A DNA stretch of 35,806 nucleotides, from assembly GCF_000400365.1 (NCBI RefSeq), contig NZ_BAOG01000149.1, positions 1 through 35,806 on the forward strand. The letters run 5' to 3'. Under the pieces are notes generated by a model that saw nothing but the letters and a program-made list of their open reading frames with translations, was not told the origin of the DNA and ran no database searches. Source of the DNA: Vibrio jasicida CAIM 1864 = LMG 25398. Lineage in GTDB: Bacteria; Pseudomonadota; Gammaproteobacteria; Enterobacterales; Vibrionaceae. A program made the translations under genes and the position numbers. This document shows, in pieces, positions 17,501-25,732 of the stretch. Positions within the stretch are counted from its first letter, which is position 1, and every line of letters begins with the position of its first letter.

Positions 17501-18829
17501 GAAGTGATGTCGCCAGCTTACAACCTCGATAAAGTGGAGTTGGTTACGGGCGTAAAAGCCGAAGACATTCAAGCAATGGCGCGTATGATCGGTACGGCAG
17601 ATCGTACGGCTGTTTACTACTCGATGGGTATTACTCAGCACACCACAGGTCATGACAACGTGCGTTCTATCGCTAACCTGCAATTACTGTGTGGCAACAT
17701 CGGTATTGAAGGTGGTGGTATCAACCCATTGCGTGGTCAATCAAACGTGCAAGGTGCGTGTGATATGGGCGCGTTGCCAAACAGCTTCCCGGGCTATCAA
17801 AAGGTATACAACCCGATTGTGCGTCAGAAGTTTGCGATTGAATGGAATGCGCCAAATCTGCCTTCTGAGCAAGGTCTAACCCTGACAGAAATCATTGATG
17901 CGGCTTGCCATCGTGACGTTCGTGGTATGTACATCATGGGTGAGAACCCAGTGTTGAGTGACCCGAACCAAGCGCATGTGATTGAAGGTTTAGAAACACT
18001 TGACTTCTTGGTTGTTCAAGACATCTTCCTAACGGAGACTGCGCAATACGCGGATGTGGTTCTGCCTTCTTGCTCGTTTGCAGAGAAAGCGGGTCACTTC
18101 ACCAATACAGAACGTCGTGTACAGCGCGTGAATCCGGTTGTCACGGCACCGGGTGAAGCGAAAGAAGATTGGTGGATTATTCAAGAAATTGCCAATGCCA
18201 TGGGCAGTGATTGGGATTACCACTGCGTGTCTGATATCACCAATGAAATCGCACGCGTAACACCTCAATACGCGGGTCTTCGTTGGGATGCGATTACGCC
18301 AAACGGTGTGCAATGGCCAAGCAACAAGAACAACCCGGCGGGTACTCGCATCATGCACCAAACTCAGTTTACTCGTGGTAAAGGGCAAATGGTGGGCGTA
18401 CCGTTCCGTTATGCGGCTGAGCTGCCAGATGAAGAGTACCCACTTGTGTTAACGACGGGTCGCGTACTTGAGCAGTTCCACACTGGTACCATGACGCGTA
18501 AGACCAAAGGGTTGGATAACCTTGCTGGCCCTCGCGCGATGGTGAGCGTGGAAGACGCAGAAGCGCTAGGCATCAGTAATGGTCAGCGTCTGACGGTGTC
18601 TACACGTCGCGGCAGCATTGAGATTGATGCCTTTGTGACTAAGCGTATTCAAAAAGGAGTGGTGTTCATTCCATTCCACTTTGTTGAGTCGCCAGTCAAC
18701 CGCCTAACGACAACGGCGACTGACCCGCATGCGAAGATCCCTGAGTTCAAGGTCGCTGCGGTTAAAGTGGAAGTGAGCGAAAAAGTGCAACACGTAGAGC
18801 CTGCAACGGAAGCGGCTCATTCCATTTAG
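14591..18829 (+). CDS. Fused GltD-like / formate dehydrogenase alpha-subunit oxidoreductase
   Basis: This 1412-residue multidomain enzyme begins with a NuoG-type 2Fe-2S domain (C34, C45, C48, C61). Next is a GltD-like flavoprotein module (CKTACPAGVDIQSY, VVGSGPGGLTAG dinucleotide loop, second loop VIGGGNTAIDCA). Two 4Fe-4S ferredoxin motifs follow (CISCGQCIQAC and CVQCGACVQVCPTG), then a molybdopterin oxidoreductase domain with its own cluster (CTYCGVGC...GMLCVKGR) and FdhF-like body. The active-site region NVDHCARLCHASSV carries Cys where E. coli FdhF has selenocysteine. The likely activity is NAD(P)-coupled formate oxidation, with electrons passing through the clusters to the flavin module, in the cytoplasm. 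The open frame extends to 14474, but the first 39 codons are atypical; I chose 14591, which follows GGGGG and begins directly with the 2Fe-2S fold (MIEIVIDGKY). It is divergent from the copper operon and stands alone. Confidence 0.88.
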   Translation: MIEIVIDGKYRIVEEGLTLLEAAKVCGVEIPSLCGMNKSNEKVPCDLCVVEVESGGTKRACELEVYRGLNVVTQSEQLSEHRRKALNRIMTDHYADCEAPCKTACPAGVDIQSYLYHIAQNDHQKAIEVIKRTLPMPLSIGRVCPAFCESECRRSLVDEPIAIRQLKRHAADADLSAHEAYVPEKKPSKGLNIAVVGSGPGGLTAGYYLSNEGYDVTVFESMPKAGGWLRYGIPEYRLPKDILDKEIELMCRNGMQVHTNQKLGVDFTLSQLSEEYDAVCLAVGASQAVEMHYTGSDLEGCYLGVDYLKDYVTEQNYVTGQKVAVIGGGNTAIDCARTARRAGADTTLIYRRTRDEMPAEDYEIVEAEHEGVKFHFLTNPAENLADETGRVNAIRLERMALGEPDASGRRSPKPTGEFFTEEFDTVIAAVSQKPDLSFLEGEDLSIPLTRWNTSDADEKTMHTGTGNIFSIGDFRRGPATAVEAVGDGRVAAKAIDLFLNGDMADMPKAAFNSRKEKKLSQVDPLHFENIQKVARSIMPELTPAQREQSFAEVELGFDNEEAMKEAARCLECGCQANTDCALRDYSTEYEAEQSFDFSLQIKSHQDWLDLRAKDLRHKYEVDRSSEFIEFDANRCISCGQCIQACRDKAVHGVLNFVCDKQGRPALRPDDRPHFGSNKNGLTLMGDSNCVQCGACVQVCPTGAMVDSRDRSQGRTEDLKAVDTICTYCGVGCKLTMFVDEATNTIRYVKGGDSPVNQGMLCVKGRFGFDFIGSEERLTTPLIRKDGWLQPASWEEAIQLIAGKFSGIKQDFGSNALAGFSSAKTTNEDNYAFQKFVRRELGTNNVDHCARLCHASSVTGLEASLGSGAMTNDIPSIKHSDVIFIIGSDTTSAHPIIASHIKQAIRHHGARLIVADPKRVDMAEHAELYMAHRPGTDVMLLNGVMQQIIKNGWYDQEYIEERVDGFDTLLQEVMSPAYNLDKVELVTGVKAEDIQAMARMIGTADRTAVYYSMGITQHTTGHDNVRSIANLQLLCGNIGIEGGGINPLRGQSNVQGACDMGALPNSFPGYQKVYNPIVRQKFAIEWNAPNLPSEQGLTLTEIIDAACHRDVRGMYIMGENPVLSDPNQAHVIEGLETLDFLVVQDIFLTETAQYADVVLPSCSFAEKAGHFTNTERRVQRVNPVVTAPGEAKEDWWIIQEIANAMGSDWDYHCVSDITNEIARVTPQYAGLRWDAITPNGVQWPSNKNNPAGTRIMHQTQFTRGKGQMVGVPFRYAAELPDEEYPLVLTTGRVLEQFHTGTMTRKTKGLDNLAGPRAMVSVEDAEALGISNGQRLTVSTRRGSIEIDAFVTKRIQKGVVFIPFHFVESPVNRLTTTATDPHAKIPEFKVAAVKVEVSEKVQHVEPATEAAHSI

Positions 18830-18873
18830 GCCAATCTGTTTAGATACAGGTTAGCAGCGCACTGGCGAGTTGG

Positions 18874-18906
18874 GCGATTACATATAAGCTTATGATATGT
18901 AATCGC
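18874..18906. repeat. Perfect 12-bp inverted repeat just before an ORF
   Basis: GCGATTACATAT (18874-18885) and ATATGTAATCGC (18895-18906) are perfectly complementary around a 9-base loop. No T run follows on either strand, so it is not a classical terminator. It ends 10 bp before the GTG start of the next gene and could occlude its ribosome entry site or serve as a protein-binding site. Confidence 0.7.
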
Positions 18907-18916
18907 TAAATGAGCC

Positions 18917-19858
18917 GTGCGTGTGCTAAGAGTCATTAAATGGATTGTGTTGTTTTTACCCGCTTCAATTTGGCTGGTGGCAAGGCAATACCATGATATT
19001 TGGTGGGCGGAGAATCTAACCTCGATTCCCGCTCTCCTTTTATTCGTCTACCTAGGCTTTGCTCTGGTACTTTTGGTTTGTCGTCACTGGGCGAAAGCCA
19101 TTGCTGCTACCTTGATTGGTTTGGCTTCTATTGCGTTTCTCTTACCCACTCAAATCACAAACAACCAAACCTGCGAAAATCCGCTGACAATAGTCCAATT
19201 CAACCTGTTCTACGAAAATCCGGACATTAATCAGTTCATTAATTACTTGCTTAAACACCCTGCGGATTTGGTGGTGATGCAAGAGCTCTCGCCTCAAGTG
19301 GGGGAGAAGCTTCATCTTCTCGACGACATTTATCCTATCTATTACGGCGGCCAGCGCGGCGTTGGTTACCCGTCAAATCAGATGATTTTGAGCCGTTATC
19401 CTTTGGAGCCAGTTTCGATTTATCACACTCCAGATGGTCAAGAGGTGATTCGAGCAACATGGCAAGTAGACAACCCTATTACTTTAATGACGGCGCATCC
19501 ACCCTCGCCAAGAACAGAGCCGTTATGGCAACGCCGCAATGCACTGATTCGAACCATAGAAACTCTTACTGATTTGTACCCAACACCAGAAATGATCGTG
19601 ATAGGGGATTTCAATCTTTCTGCTGCAAGCCATAGGTTTAATGGGCTGTTTTCTCGTTTCCAAACTCAACCTGTTGCCAGTTGGCCAACATCAGTAAAGG
19701 GCTTGCCGGTTCCTACTTTCGTCATGATAGGGATTGATCACCTCTGGCTTAAATCGGAAAGCGTAGAGAGGACCATTTGTTCTCGCAAGTCGACAAGCCA
19801 TCCAAATGGTTCTGATCATCGCTTGGTAACGACGGTGATAGGTAACGTTATGAATTAA
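18917..19858 (+). CDS. Membrane-anchored endonuclease/exonuclease/phosphatase-family protein
   Basis: This 313-residue protein has three predicted N-terminal membrane helices (about 8-22, 38-55 and 60-78) and an EEP-fold catalytic domain (about 88-313). The fold's metal and catalytic motifs appear in order: VQFNL, MQEL, TAHPP, VIGDFN, IDHLWL and SDHRLVT. Family members cleave phosphodiester or phosphomonoester bonds in nucleic acids, sphingolipids or inositol phosphates; three N-terminal helices followed by an outward-facing EEP domain suggest an extracytoplasmic lipid or nucleic-acid substrate. The start is GTG with no convincing ribosome-binding site and a strong hairpin just upstream, so expression may be low or regulated. 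No operon partner. Confidence 0.85.
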   Translation: MRVLRVIKWIVLFLPASIWLVARQYHDIWWAENLTSIPALLLFVYLGFALVLLVCRHWAKAIAATLIGLASIAFLLPTQITNNQTCENPLTIVQFNLFYENPDINQFINYLLKHPADLVVMQELSPQVGEKLHLLDDIYPIYYGGQRGVGYPSNQMILSRYPLEPVSIYHTPDGQEVIRATWQVDNPITLMTAHPPSPRTEPLWQRRNALIRTIETLTDLYPTPEMIVIGDFNLSAASHRFNGLFSRFQTQPVASWPTSVKGLPVPTFVMIGIDHLWLKSESVERTICSRKSTSHPNGSDHRLVTTVIGNVMN

Positions 19859-19901
19859 TTCCTGTTTCATTCTCAAGATTGTGAGCGAAATCGGTTCACC
19901 C

Positions 19902-19929
19902 CTGACAAAAGCGGTCTTTACTTTATACA
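19902..19929 (+). promoter_or_regulatory. Probable sigma-70 promoter of the amidohydrolase gene
   Basis: CTGACA (19902-19907) and TATACA (19924-19929) are separated by 16 bp, each one mismatch from or close to consensus, about 75 bp upstream of the amidohydrolase start. Confidence 0.5.
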
Positions 19930-20005
19930 CCATGCTCCTCTTTCTTTTTTGGAACGAGATTCCATAACTAAAGCAGTAAATAAACTGGTGATATAAGGGT
20001 TAGAA

Positions 20006-21820
20006 ATGAAACCATTCAAACGAACGTTAGTGGCAGGTGTCATCCTAGGGTTAATTGGTACCGTGGCAGGATGCAGCCCAGCAGAAGAAGCGAAACAACC
20101 ACAACAAAAGCCAAAACCTGAGGCTCAGGTAGAAGAGCAAGCTCAAGCAACTGCGCCTGTGGAAAGCGGTGAAACGATCTATCTGGCTGATACCATCATC
20201 ACAATGGATGAAGACCAACCTCGTGTAGAGGCAGTTGTAGCGGACGATGACGGCAAGATTGTCTTTGTTGGACAAGAAGCGCAGGCGCTGAAGCAGTTCC
20301 CAAATGCGGATAAAGTCGACTTAGAGGACAAGGTGATCATGCCTGGCTTTATTGAGCAGCACCTTCATCCGTTCCTTGGTGCACTTACGCTGAGCATGCC
20401 GGTCATTGCTCCTGAAGAGTGGCAGTTACCAAGCCGTACTTGGCCTGCGGTGAATGGACATGAAGAGTATCTGGCCGCGCTGACTGCCGTTGAAAAAGAG
20501 ATGAAGGATCCAAATGAAGTATTGTGGACGTGGGGCTACAACAACTTCTTCCATGGTGAATTGACGCGCGCTGATCTTGATAAGATCTCGAAAACACGTC
20601 CAATCGGTGTATGGCATCGTTCGGCACATGAGTTCTACGTCAACTCTGCCTTTATTGAAAAGTTTGGTCTTAACCAAGCAGATATTGATAAGCAAGGTAA
20701 AGAGGTAGCAGCTCAGGCAGATCTGGAAAATGGGCATTTCTGGGAAGGTGGTGCACTGATTTACTTGTTACCGCGTATCTACAAAGATCTTGGTAGTGAA
20801 GCAAGATTCCGTGCCGGACTAGAGCAAATGGTAGAAATGCTGCACGAGAAAGGGGTAACAGCTTACAACGAACCTGGCGCGTTCATACCAGAGGATATGG
20901 TGGGTCTGTATAAAGAGATCTTGGGGGCTGATGAAACGCCAATGTACTCCTTCTTTACACCAGAGAGTAAGTCACCGTACTTCTTGAAGGGCAAAGAGGG
21001 TGTGGTTCAAGCGGTTGAAGAAATCACCAAAACCTTCCCTGATGAAGGCAAAGTTCGCTTCTTTAAAAACCAAGTTAAGCTACTGTTCGATGGTGCGATC
21101 ATCTCTCAGTTAATGATGATGAAAGACGGTTATCTGGATGGCCACCATGGCGAGTGGATTCAAAGTCCTCAAGAAGTTGAAGACATCACCAAGCTGTTCT
21201 GGGAGAAGGATTACCAAATACTCGTTCATGTAAACGGTGATGAAGGCGTTGAAAAGCTGATTGAAATTTTGAAACGTCGTCAAGCTGAATACCCACGTGA
21301 TAACCACCGTTTTACGATTGTTCATTTTGCCAATTCGACCGACGAGCAAGTCAAGGAACTGAAAGAACTCGGAGCTATCATCAGTGTGAATCCATATTAC
21401 GTCACTGGCTTTGGTGACCGTTTTGGTGAAGTCGGTTTAGGTGAAGAGCGTGCTCATGCCATGGTGCGTCTGGCGACCATAGAGAAAGAGCAGATCCCAG
21501 TCTCATTGCATTCAGATATGCCAATGGCCCCGGCGGATCCTCTATTACTTGCTTGGAGCGCCGCTACCCGTCAAACCAACAATGGCAATGTATTACGCAA
21601 AGACTTGGCCCTATCTCGTGAAGCCGCACTAAAAGGCATCACTATAGAAGCCGCGTACTCTTGGGGAATGGAAGACACCCTCGGCAGTATCGAGGTAGGT
21701 AAGGTTGCCAACTTTACGGTACTCGAAGAGGACCCTTATAAAATCGACATCAACAAGCTAAAAGACGTACCAATTTATGCCACTGTCTTTGAGAACAAGC
21801 TATTCCCTATTGATAAGTAA
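20006..21820 (+). CDS. Amidohydrolase-family lipoprotein (YtcJ-like)
   Basis: This 604-residue protein has a lipoprotein signal with lipobox VAGC (C23) followed by Ser, so outer-membrane retention is expected. A 30-residue Gln/Glu/Pro/Ala-rich tether follows (residues 25-53). The catalytic part is an amidohydrolase_3 TIM barrel: the TIITMDEDQPRVEAVVADDDGKIVFVG small domain, PGFIEQHLHPF with the HxH metal motif, later His in LVHVNGD and IVHFANS, and the metal Asp in SLHSDMPMAPADPL. YtcJ-like enzymes hydrolyse amides or related C-N bonds; the substrate is unknown. A lipid-anchored, extracytoplasmic member suggests scavenging of an environmental compound. The gene appears monocistronic, with a promoter near 19902 and a terminator-like hairpin after it. 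Confidence 0.85.
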   Translation: MKPFKRTLVAGVILGLIGTVAGCSPAEEAKQPQQKPKPEAQVEEQAQATAPVESGETIYLADTIITMDEDQPRVEAVVADDDGKIVFVGQEAQALKQFPNADKVDLEDKVIMPGFIEQHLHPFLGALTLSMPVIAPEEWQLPSRTWPAVNGHEEYLAALTAVEKEMKDPNEVLWTWGYNNFFHGELTRADLDKISKTRPIGVWHRSAHEFYVNSAFIEKFGLNQADIDKQGKEVAAQADLENGHFWEGGALIYLLPRIYKDLGSEARFRAGLEQMVEMLHEKGVTAYNEPGAFIPEDMVGLYKEILGADETPMYSFFTPESKSPYFLKGKEGVVQAVEEITKTFPDEGKVRFFKNQVKLLFDGAIISQLMMMKDGYLDGHHGEWIQSPQEVEDITKLFWEKDYQILVHVNGDEGVEKLIEILKRRQAEYPRDNHRFTIVHFANSTDEQVKELKELGAIISVNPYYVTGFGDRFGEVGLGEERAHAMVRLATIEKEQIPVSLHSDMPMAPADPLLLAWSAATRQTNNGNVLRKDLALSREAALKGITIEAAYSWGMEDTLGSIEVGKVANFTVLEEDPYKIDINKLKDVPIYATVFENKLFPIDK

Positions 21821-21879
21821 AAGTAACTTTTAGCACTAAAGAGCTGCAAGGTGTCTAGTTATTTAGAATTAGGTTAAAT

Positions 21880-21932
21880 CAGGCGACGGCTTGTCATGGA
21901 ATTGACCGACTCTGACCGTCGCCTGTTATTTG
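21880..21932 (+). terminator. Terminator-like hairpin after the amidohydrolase gene
   Basis: CAGGCGACGG (21880-21889) pairs perfectly with CCGTCGCCTG (21916-21925). The 26-base loop can form a small inner stem (GTCA/TGAC). A loose T-rich tract (TTATTT) follows. Confidence 0.6.
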
Positions 21933-22020
21933 GGTGAATTCTTTAACCTAAACTTCATCCGCTTCCTATACTGAAATTATAGAGAAAAGCAGAAATTCAT
22001 AACGATAAGAGGCAACTTGC

Positions 22021-22392
22021 ATGACAAGAACTACCTCAGCAGTGTTAATTATTATTTTGATGAGCGCCTATTTTGCCTATAACCGTTTCTACGTTTATCC
22101 GCAAAAGCTGGAAACACAGGCGGAATCAATGCTGATCCAAATGGCCAATCGAGAAGAGTGGCTTGATGTTCCACAGATGATGGAACGTGTCGATGCACAC
22201 AAAGCACACTTAGAGCTGGATGCCGACATCACTTCAACCAGTGGCAAACGTGCTTATGGTGAAGGCTATATTACTTACAGTGACCGCAGTAGGAACGTAT
22301 GCAAACAAGTGGTTTTTAATTTTAAAATCAACTCGTTGAGAAACTACATTATCTCCGATTTGCACGATTGTTCACTCGGTGAGTACTATTGA
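22021..22392 (+). CDS. Small single-pass membrane protein of unknown function
   Basis: This 123-residue protein has one N-terminal hydrophobic segment (about residues 7-20, SAVLIIILMSAYFAY), then a soluble, presumably periplasmic domain. The soluble part has a charged helical stretch (QKLETQAESMLIQMANREEWLDVPQMMERVDAHKAHLELD) and a beta-rich end containing two cysteines (VCKQVVF and HDCSLG) that could form a disulfide. The pattern with AESML and GKRAYGEGYITYSD suggests a small periplasmic anchor protein. I do not recognise the family. It is flanked by terminator hairpins on both sides and seems to be transcribed alone; AGAGGCAAC upstream gives a usable ribosome-binding site. Confidence 0.75.
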   Translation: MTRTTSAVLIIILMSAYFAYNRFYVYPQKLETQAESMLIQMANREEWLDVPQMMERVDAHKAHLELDADITSTSGKRAYGEGYITYSDRSRNVCKQVVFNFKINSLRNYIISDLHDCSLGEYY

Positions 22393-22412
22393 TGTTCTAC
22401 TCGCTTTGATCA

Positions 22413-22440
22413 ATAACGCCTCCGAATTTGGAGGCGTTAT
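22413..22440. terminator. Bidirectional terminator
   Basis: ATAACGCCTCC (22413-22423) and GGAGGCGTTAT (22430-22440) are perfect 11-bp arms around a 6-base loop, lying between the convergent small membrane protein gene and the ABC export operon. Confidence 0.85.
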
Positions 22441-22460
22441 TGTTTCTTGTATCACAAGTG

Positions 22461-23561
22461 TTAATCGAGAGATTTCTTAAAGCGCAATGAGGCGATGACC
22501 AATCCGACGACCGTGAAGCCAAGCAACCAAACCGTATCCCGCCATAGCTCCATCAAATCTGCCCCACGTAGCACCACACCGCGAATGATGCGCATAAAGT
22601 GAGTCGCTGGGAGCGCTTCGGATATCCATTGTGCCGCGACGGGCATTCCTTCATACGGGAACATAAATCCGGACAGAAGAATCGATGGCAAAAGAATAAA
22701 CACCGTCATCTGCATGGCCTGAAGCTGTGTCGTCGCAATAGTGGATATCACCAAACCTAAAGTTAAACTCGCGGCGATAAACAACAGCGTGCCAAACAGT
22801 ATCTGACTAATGGCGCCGTTTATCGGTACACCAAATATCCAGTGCCCTAAGCCCAAAATTATAAATACCTGTATTAAACCAACAAAGATGTAGGGAATGA
22901 TCTTCGCTACCATGAGTTCTATGGAATGGATTGGCGTAGTAATCAGTAACTCTAAATTGCCTCGTTCCCGTTCTCGAACAATGGCTGCACTGGTGAACAA
23001 GATCATCGTCATGGTCAGAATTACGCCCAATAAACCAGGGACAATGTTCACCGCCGAGCGCCGACTCGGGTTGTAATACAGCGCAACTTCAAAGGTTTTA
23101 GTTGGGGCAGGGCGTATCTCAAAATCAAAATCCGTTAACGGCATGGTTTGTAGTGAGAGAATCGCAGAACTGATCATGGTGTCTGAACCATCCACAATCC
23201 ACTGCCCAAGTTCTCGACCTTGCACCATACGTTGGGTTAAGTCGCTAGGCAGAATTAAAGCCGCTCGCACCAAACCGTCTTGAATGGCTTGCTCAGCTTC
23301 AGAAGCGGTAGCGAAGGTTTCGACCACATCGACCACTTGCGTGACCTTGACGGACTCGGTAATCACGCGTCCGGCAGTACTGCCACTTTGATCGACGACG
23401 CCAACGGGAATGTTGCGAATATCGGTATTAATGGCAAAGCCGAACAGCAGGAGCTGAATCAACGGGATCATCACGACCATGCCAAAGGTAATGCGGTCAC
23501 GTGAAAGCTGACGGATCTCTTTGATCATCACCGCTTTCATACGGGCAATAGATTTCATCAT
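22461..23561 (-). CDS. ABC-2 type transporter permease (YbhS/YbhR-like)
   Basis: This 366-residue permease has one N-terminal membrane helix (about 24-44), a long extracytoplasmic domain (about 45-175; NTDIRNIPVGVVDQSGS), and five further helices toward the C-terminus. The conserved ABC2_membrane_3 segment VRERERGNLELLITTPI lies near residues 195-211. It overlaps the ATPase gene by 4 bp (ATGA), so the two are translationally coupled. With the ATPase and HlyD-like adaptor upstream it forms an export system of the YbhGFSR/YhiI type, usually linked to drug or lipid-like substrate efflux. Only one permease gene is present, so a homodimer is expected. Substrate unknown. Confidence 0.9.
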   Translation of the reverse strand: MMKSIARMKAVMIKEIRQLSRDRITFGMVVMIPLIQLLLFGFAINTDIRNIPVGVVDQSGSTAGRVITESVKVTQVVDVVETFATASEAEQAIQDGLVRAALILPSDLTQRMVQGRELGQWIVDGSDTMISSAILSLQTMPLTDFDFEIRPAPTKTFEVALYYNPSRRSAVNIVPGLLGVILTMTMILFTSAAIVRERERGNLELLITTPIHSIELMVAKIIPYIFVGLIQVFIILGLGHWIFGVPINGAISQILFGTLLFIAASLTLGLVISTIATTQLQAMQMTVFILLPSILLSGFMFPYEGMPVAAQWISEALPATHFMRIIRGVVLRGADLMELWRDTVWLLGFTVVGLVIASLRFKKSLD

Positions 23562-24484
23562 TGGCGACCTTCTCCCGTAACACTGACAAACACATCTTCC
23601 AAGCTCGGGCGAGCAATGTTCATCTCGCAGCCATCAAGCTCAGGAAAGGTTTGGGTTAACCATTCGATCGGTTGTTCGATGTGTTGGTGGATTAAAATGC
23701 GTAAGCGAATGCCGAGCTGTGCGGCAGAACGGACTTCTTCGCGTCGAATGACTTTCTCTTTTAGCTCGCGTAAGTTATCCGCTTTGACTTCGACGATGTT
23801 AACGCCCATTTGCGCCATGAGTTCTTCTGGCTCACCATCGGCGCGGATTTCGCCTGCTTCCATAATAGCCAGACGATGGCAGCGCTCTGCTTCATCCATG
23901 TAATGCGTAGTGACCAAAATCGTCGTGCCTTGGTCAGAGAGATCAAACAATTGCTCCCAGAAATCGCGTCGGTTCTCTGGGTCAACCGCAGATGTGGGTT
24001 CATCGAGAAACAACAGTTCTGGTTTGTGCATGGTGGCTGCGGCGAGAGACAAGCGTTGTTTCTGGCCGCCACTCATTCCGCCGACGCGCTGTTTACGTAA
24101 CTGGTCGAGACCGTAGGTGGCTAGTTGTTCTTCGATGCGAGCTTTTAGTGCCTTGGTTTCCATACCAAAGATTTGTCCAATAAACTCAAGATTCTCTTGA
24201 ACCGTCAGGTCATCATAGAGGGAGAACTTTTGCGTCATGTAGCCAATCTTGAGGCGCAGAAGCTCAGATTGTTTTGGGATCTCTAGCCCGAGTACGTCGA
24301 CATTGCCCTTACTTGGGCTAAGCAAGCCAGTCAGCACACGAATGGTTGTCGATTTACCGCAGCCGTTGGGGCCAAGAAAACCATAAATACTGCCCTTGGG
24401 CACATTAAGCGTGATGTTGTTGATGGCGGTGAAGTCACCAAACTTCTTCACTACATTTTCAGCTTGAATCGCGTATTCGGTCAT
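23558..24484 (-). CDS. ABC transporter ATP-binding protein
   Basis: This 308-residue protein is a single nucleotide-binding domain with an extra C-terminal region. It shows Walker A GPNGCGKST (38-46), the Q-loop region (IGYMTQKFSLYDDLTVQENLEFI), signature MSGGQKQR, Walker B LLFLDEPTSAVDP, and the H-loop TTHYMDEAERC. The C-terminal 80 residues (LRELKEKVIRREEVRSAAQ...) resemble the appendix found in ABC-2 exporters of the CcmA/YbhF type. YbhF has two NBDs, this has one. It lies 4 bp after the adaptor gene and overlaps the permease gene by 4 bp. Confidence 0.93.
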   Translation of the reverse strand: MTEYAIQAENVVKKFGDFTAINNITLNVPKGSIYGFLGPNGCGKSTTIRVLTGLLSPSKGNVDVLGLEIPKQSELLRLKIGYMTQKFSLYDDLTVQENLEFIGQIFGMETKALKARIEEQLATYGLDQLRKQRVGGMSGGQKQRLSLAAATMHKPELLFLDEPTSAVDPENRRDFWEQLFDLSDQGTTILVTTHYMDEAERCHRLAIMEAGEIRADGEPEELMAQMGVNIVEVKADNLRELKEKVIRREEVRSAAQLGIRLRILIHQHIEQPIEWLTQTFPELDGCEMNIARPSLEDVFVSVTGEGRQ

Positions 24485-24488
24485 TGGC

Positions 24489-25439
24489 TTACTCCACCAA
24501 ATCCACTTGCGCTGGAATACCTGAAGGCAAGGATTGTGCTGAGTCTTGAAGGTCGACTTCTGCTAAGTACATCAACCGCGAGCGTTCTTCCTCGGTGAGC
24601 GCGAAATAAGGCGTAAATGAAGGCTCAGTCGCAACCCAGCGAACGGTGCCCGCATATGGCTGCTCAACGCCATCTACATGCACGTTAACCGTTTTACCCG
24701 GCACAAATTCGACTCGATAGTTAGCAGGAACATAAACGCGAGCGTATGGGACGCGGCTGGCTTGTATTACAGCAACCACGCCATTCACAGGAACGCGTTC
24801 GCCAAGGTTAAACGGTAGGTTGTCGAGTAAGCCGTCACGCGTGGCAGTGATGGTCAGTTCTGCCAGTTTTTGTTCTTGCAGTGCCACATCGGCTTTTGCT
24901 GCCATGAGTGCGGCTTTCGCTTGTTCAATATCTTCAGGGCGAGAGCCAGCCGTCAGTTTACCGAACTCTTCTTGTGAGGAGTCTAGCTCTGCACGGGCAG
25001 AATCTCTGGCTGCTAAAGCGGTGTCTTTTTCTGATTGGCTGATGAGTTTCTTGCGAACTAACTCCGCTTTACGTTGGTAGTTCTTTTGCGCTTCAACCAA
25101 TTGAGCTTCCGCTCTGGCAACGCGTGCTTGCGCTGCGGCAATGTCTTCTGGTCGTTCACCATTGGCCAATTTCAAAAGGTAAGCGTCCGCTTTGGCTTGC
25201 TCGGCGACTGCATGAGCTAAAACGGCTTCTTGGTTCTTTGTATCGAGCTGAACCAGTACTTCACCCTCAGTCACTTGGCTACCTTCCTTGATGGGTAAGG
25301 CACGAATTATCTCGCTAGAGGTTGCAGTAAAGGTTACACGGTCACGCTCTAGTGTGCCAAGGGCTTGCTGCCCGTCATCTTTGGAACAGGCAGTTAAAAG
25401 AGTCAGGGCTAGGGTGCCAAGAATGATTCGCTTCATCAT
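24489..25439 (-). CDS. HlyD-family membrane fusion lipoprotein
   Basis: This 316-residue adaptor has a lipoprotein signal with lipobox LTAC (C18). The family architecture is visible: barrel-sandwich halves (SSEIIRALPIKEGSQVTEGEVLVQLDT and ITATRDGLLDNLPFNLGERVPVNG), a long alpha-helical hairpin rich in Ala, Glu and Gln between them (about residues 75-185, with two related ANGERPEDIAAAQA / TAGSRPEDIEQAKA repeats), and a C-terminal beta domain. It bridges the ABC permease to an outer-membrane channel. No channel gene is in the operon, so a shared TolC is likely. It is the first gene of the three-gene export operon; no regulator is adjacent. Confidence 0.9.
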   Translation of the reverse strand: MMKRIILGTLALTLLTACSKDDGQQALGTLERDRVTFTATSSEIIRALPIKEGSQVTEGEVLVQLDTKNQEAVLAHAVAEQAKADAYLLKLANGERPEDIAAAQARVARAEAQLVEAQKNYQRKAELVRKKLISQSEKDTALAARDSARAELDSSQEEFGKLTAGSRPEDIEQAKAALMAAKADVALQEQKLAELTITATRDGLLDNLPFNLGERVPVNGVVAVIQASRVPYARVYVPANYRVEFVPGKTVNVHVDGVEQPYAGTVRWVATEPSFTPYFALTEEERSRLMYLAEVDLQDSAQSLPSGIPAQVDLVE

Positions 25440-25732
25440 GCGACGCTTCCTCTAAGAAGGTGAGCTCGAAATCGTATCAAGCTATAGAAGAGTGTGGGAC
25501 TGCATTCAGTGTAACGTGAGTCAGTTTTGTCCGGCTAGGAAGTTAATTCCTTCAATATTCATCAATTGATTAATTATTGAAACTGGCCTCACTCTTGAAT
25601 GCGTCTCTAAGAATATTCTCATTCAAATATAGTGGGTTACCGTGATGTTGGTGGGATTAGGAAAGATAAATTAAAGAATCGAGACAAGGATCAGGTTTAC
25701 CGTGCACGCGTAAAGAAACGGCTAGATAAAGC
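25440..25732. other. Intergenic region without a clear gene
   Basis: This gap upstream of the export operon must hold that operon's promoter, but I cannot point to a convincing -35/-10 pair. A short plus-strand frame (25632-25748, 38 codons from GTG) encodes a Lys/Arg/Asp-rich peptide, runs into the terminator hairpin and has no good ribosome-binding site, so I do not call it a gene. Confidence 0.4.

Noticed and set aside
19880..19900. CRP site upstream of the amidohydrolase gene (TGTGA...TCAC)
   Set aside because: The half-sites are 11 bp apart rather than 6, so the spacing does not fit CRP.
22461..25439. ABC-HlyD operon as a type I protein secretion system
   Set aside because: The ATPase and permease are separate ABC-2 type proteins, with no fused HlyB-like exporter and no RTX-type substrate nearby.
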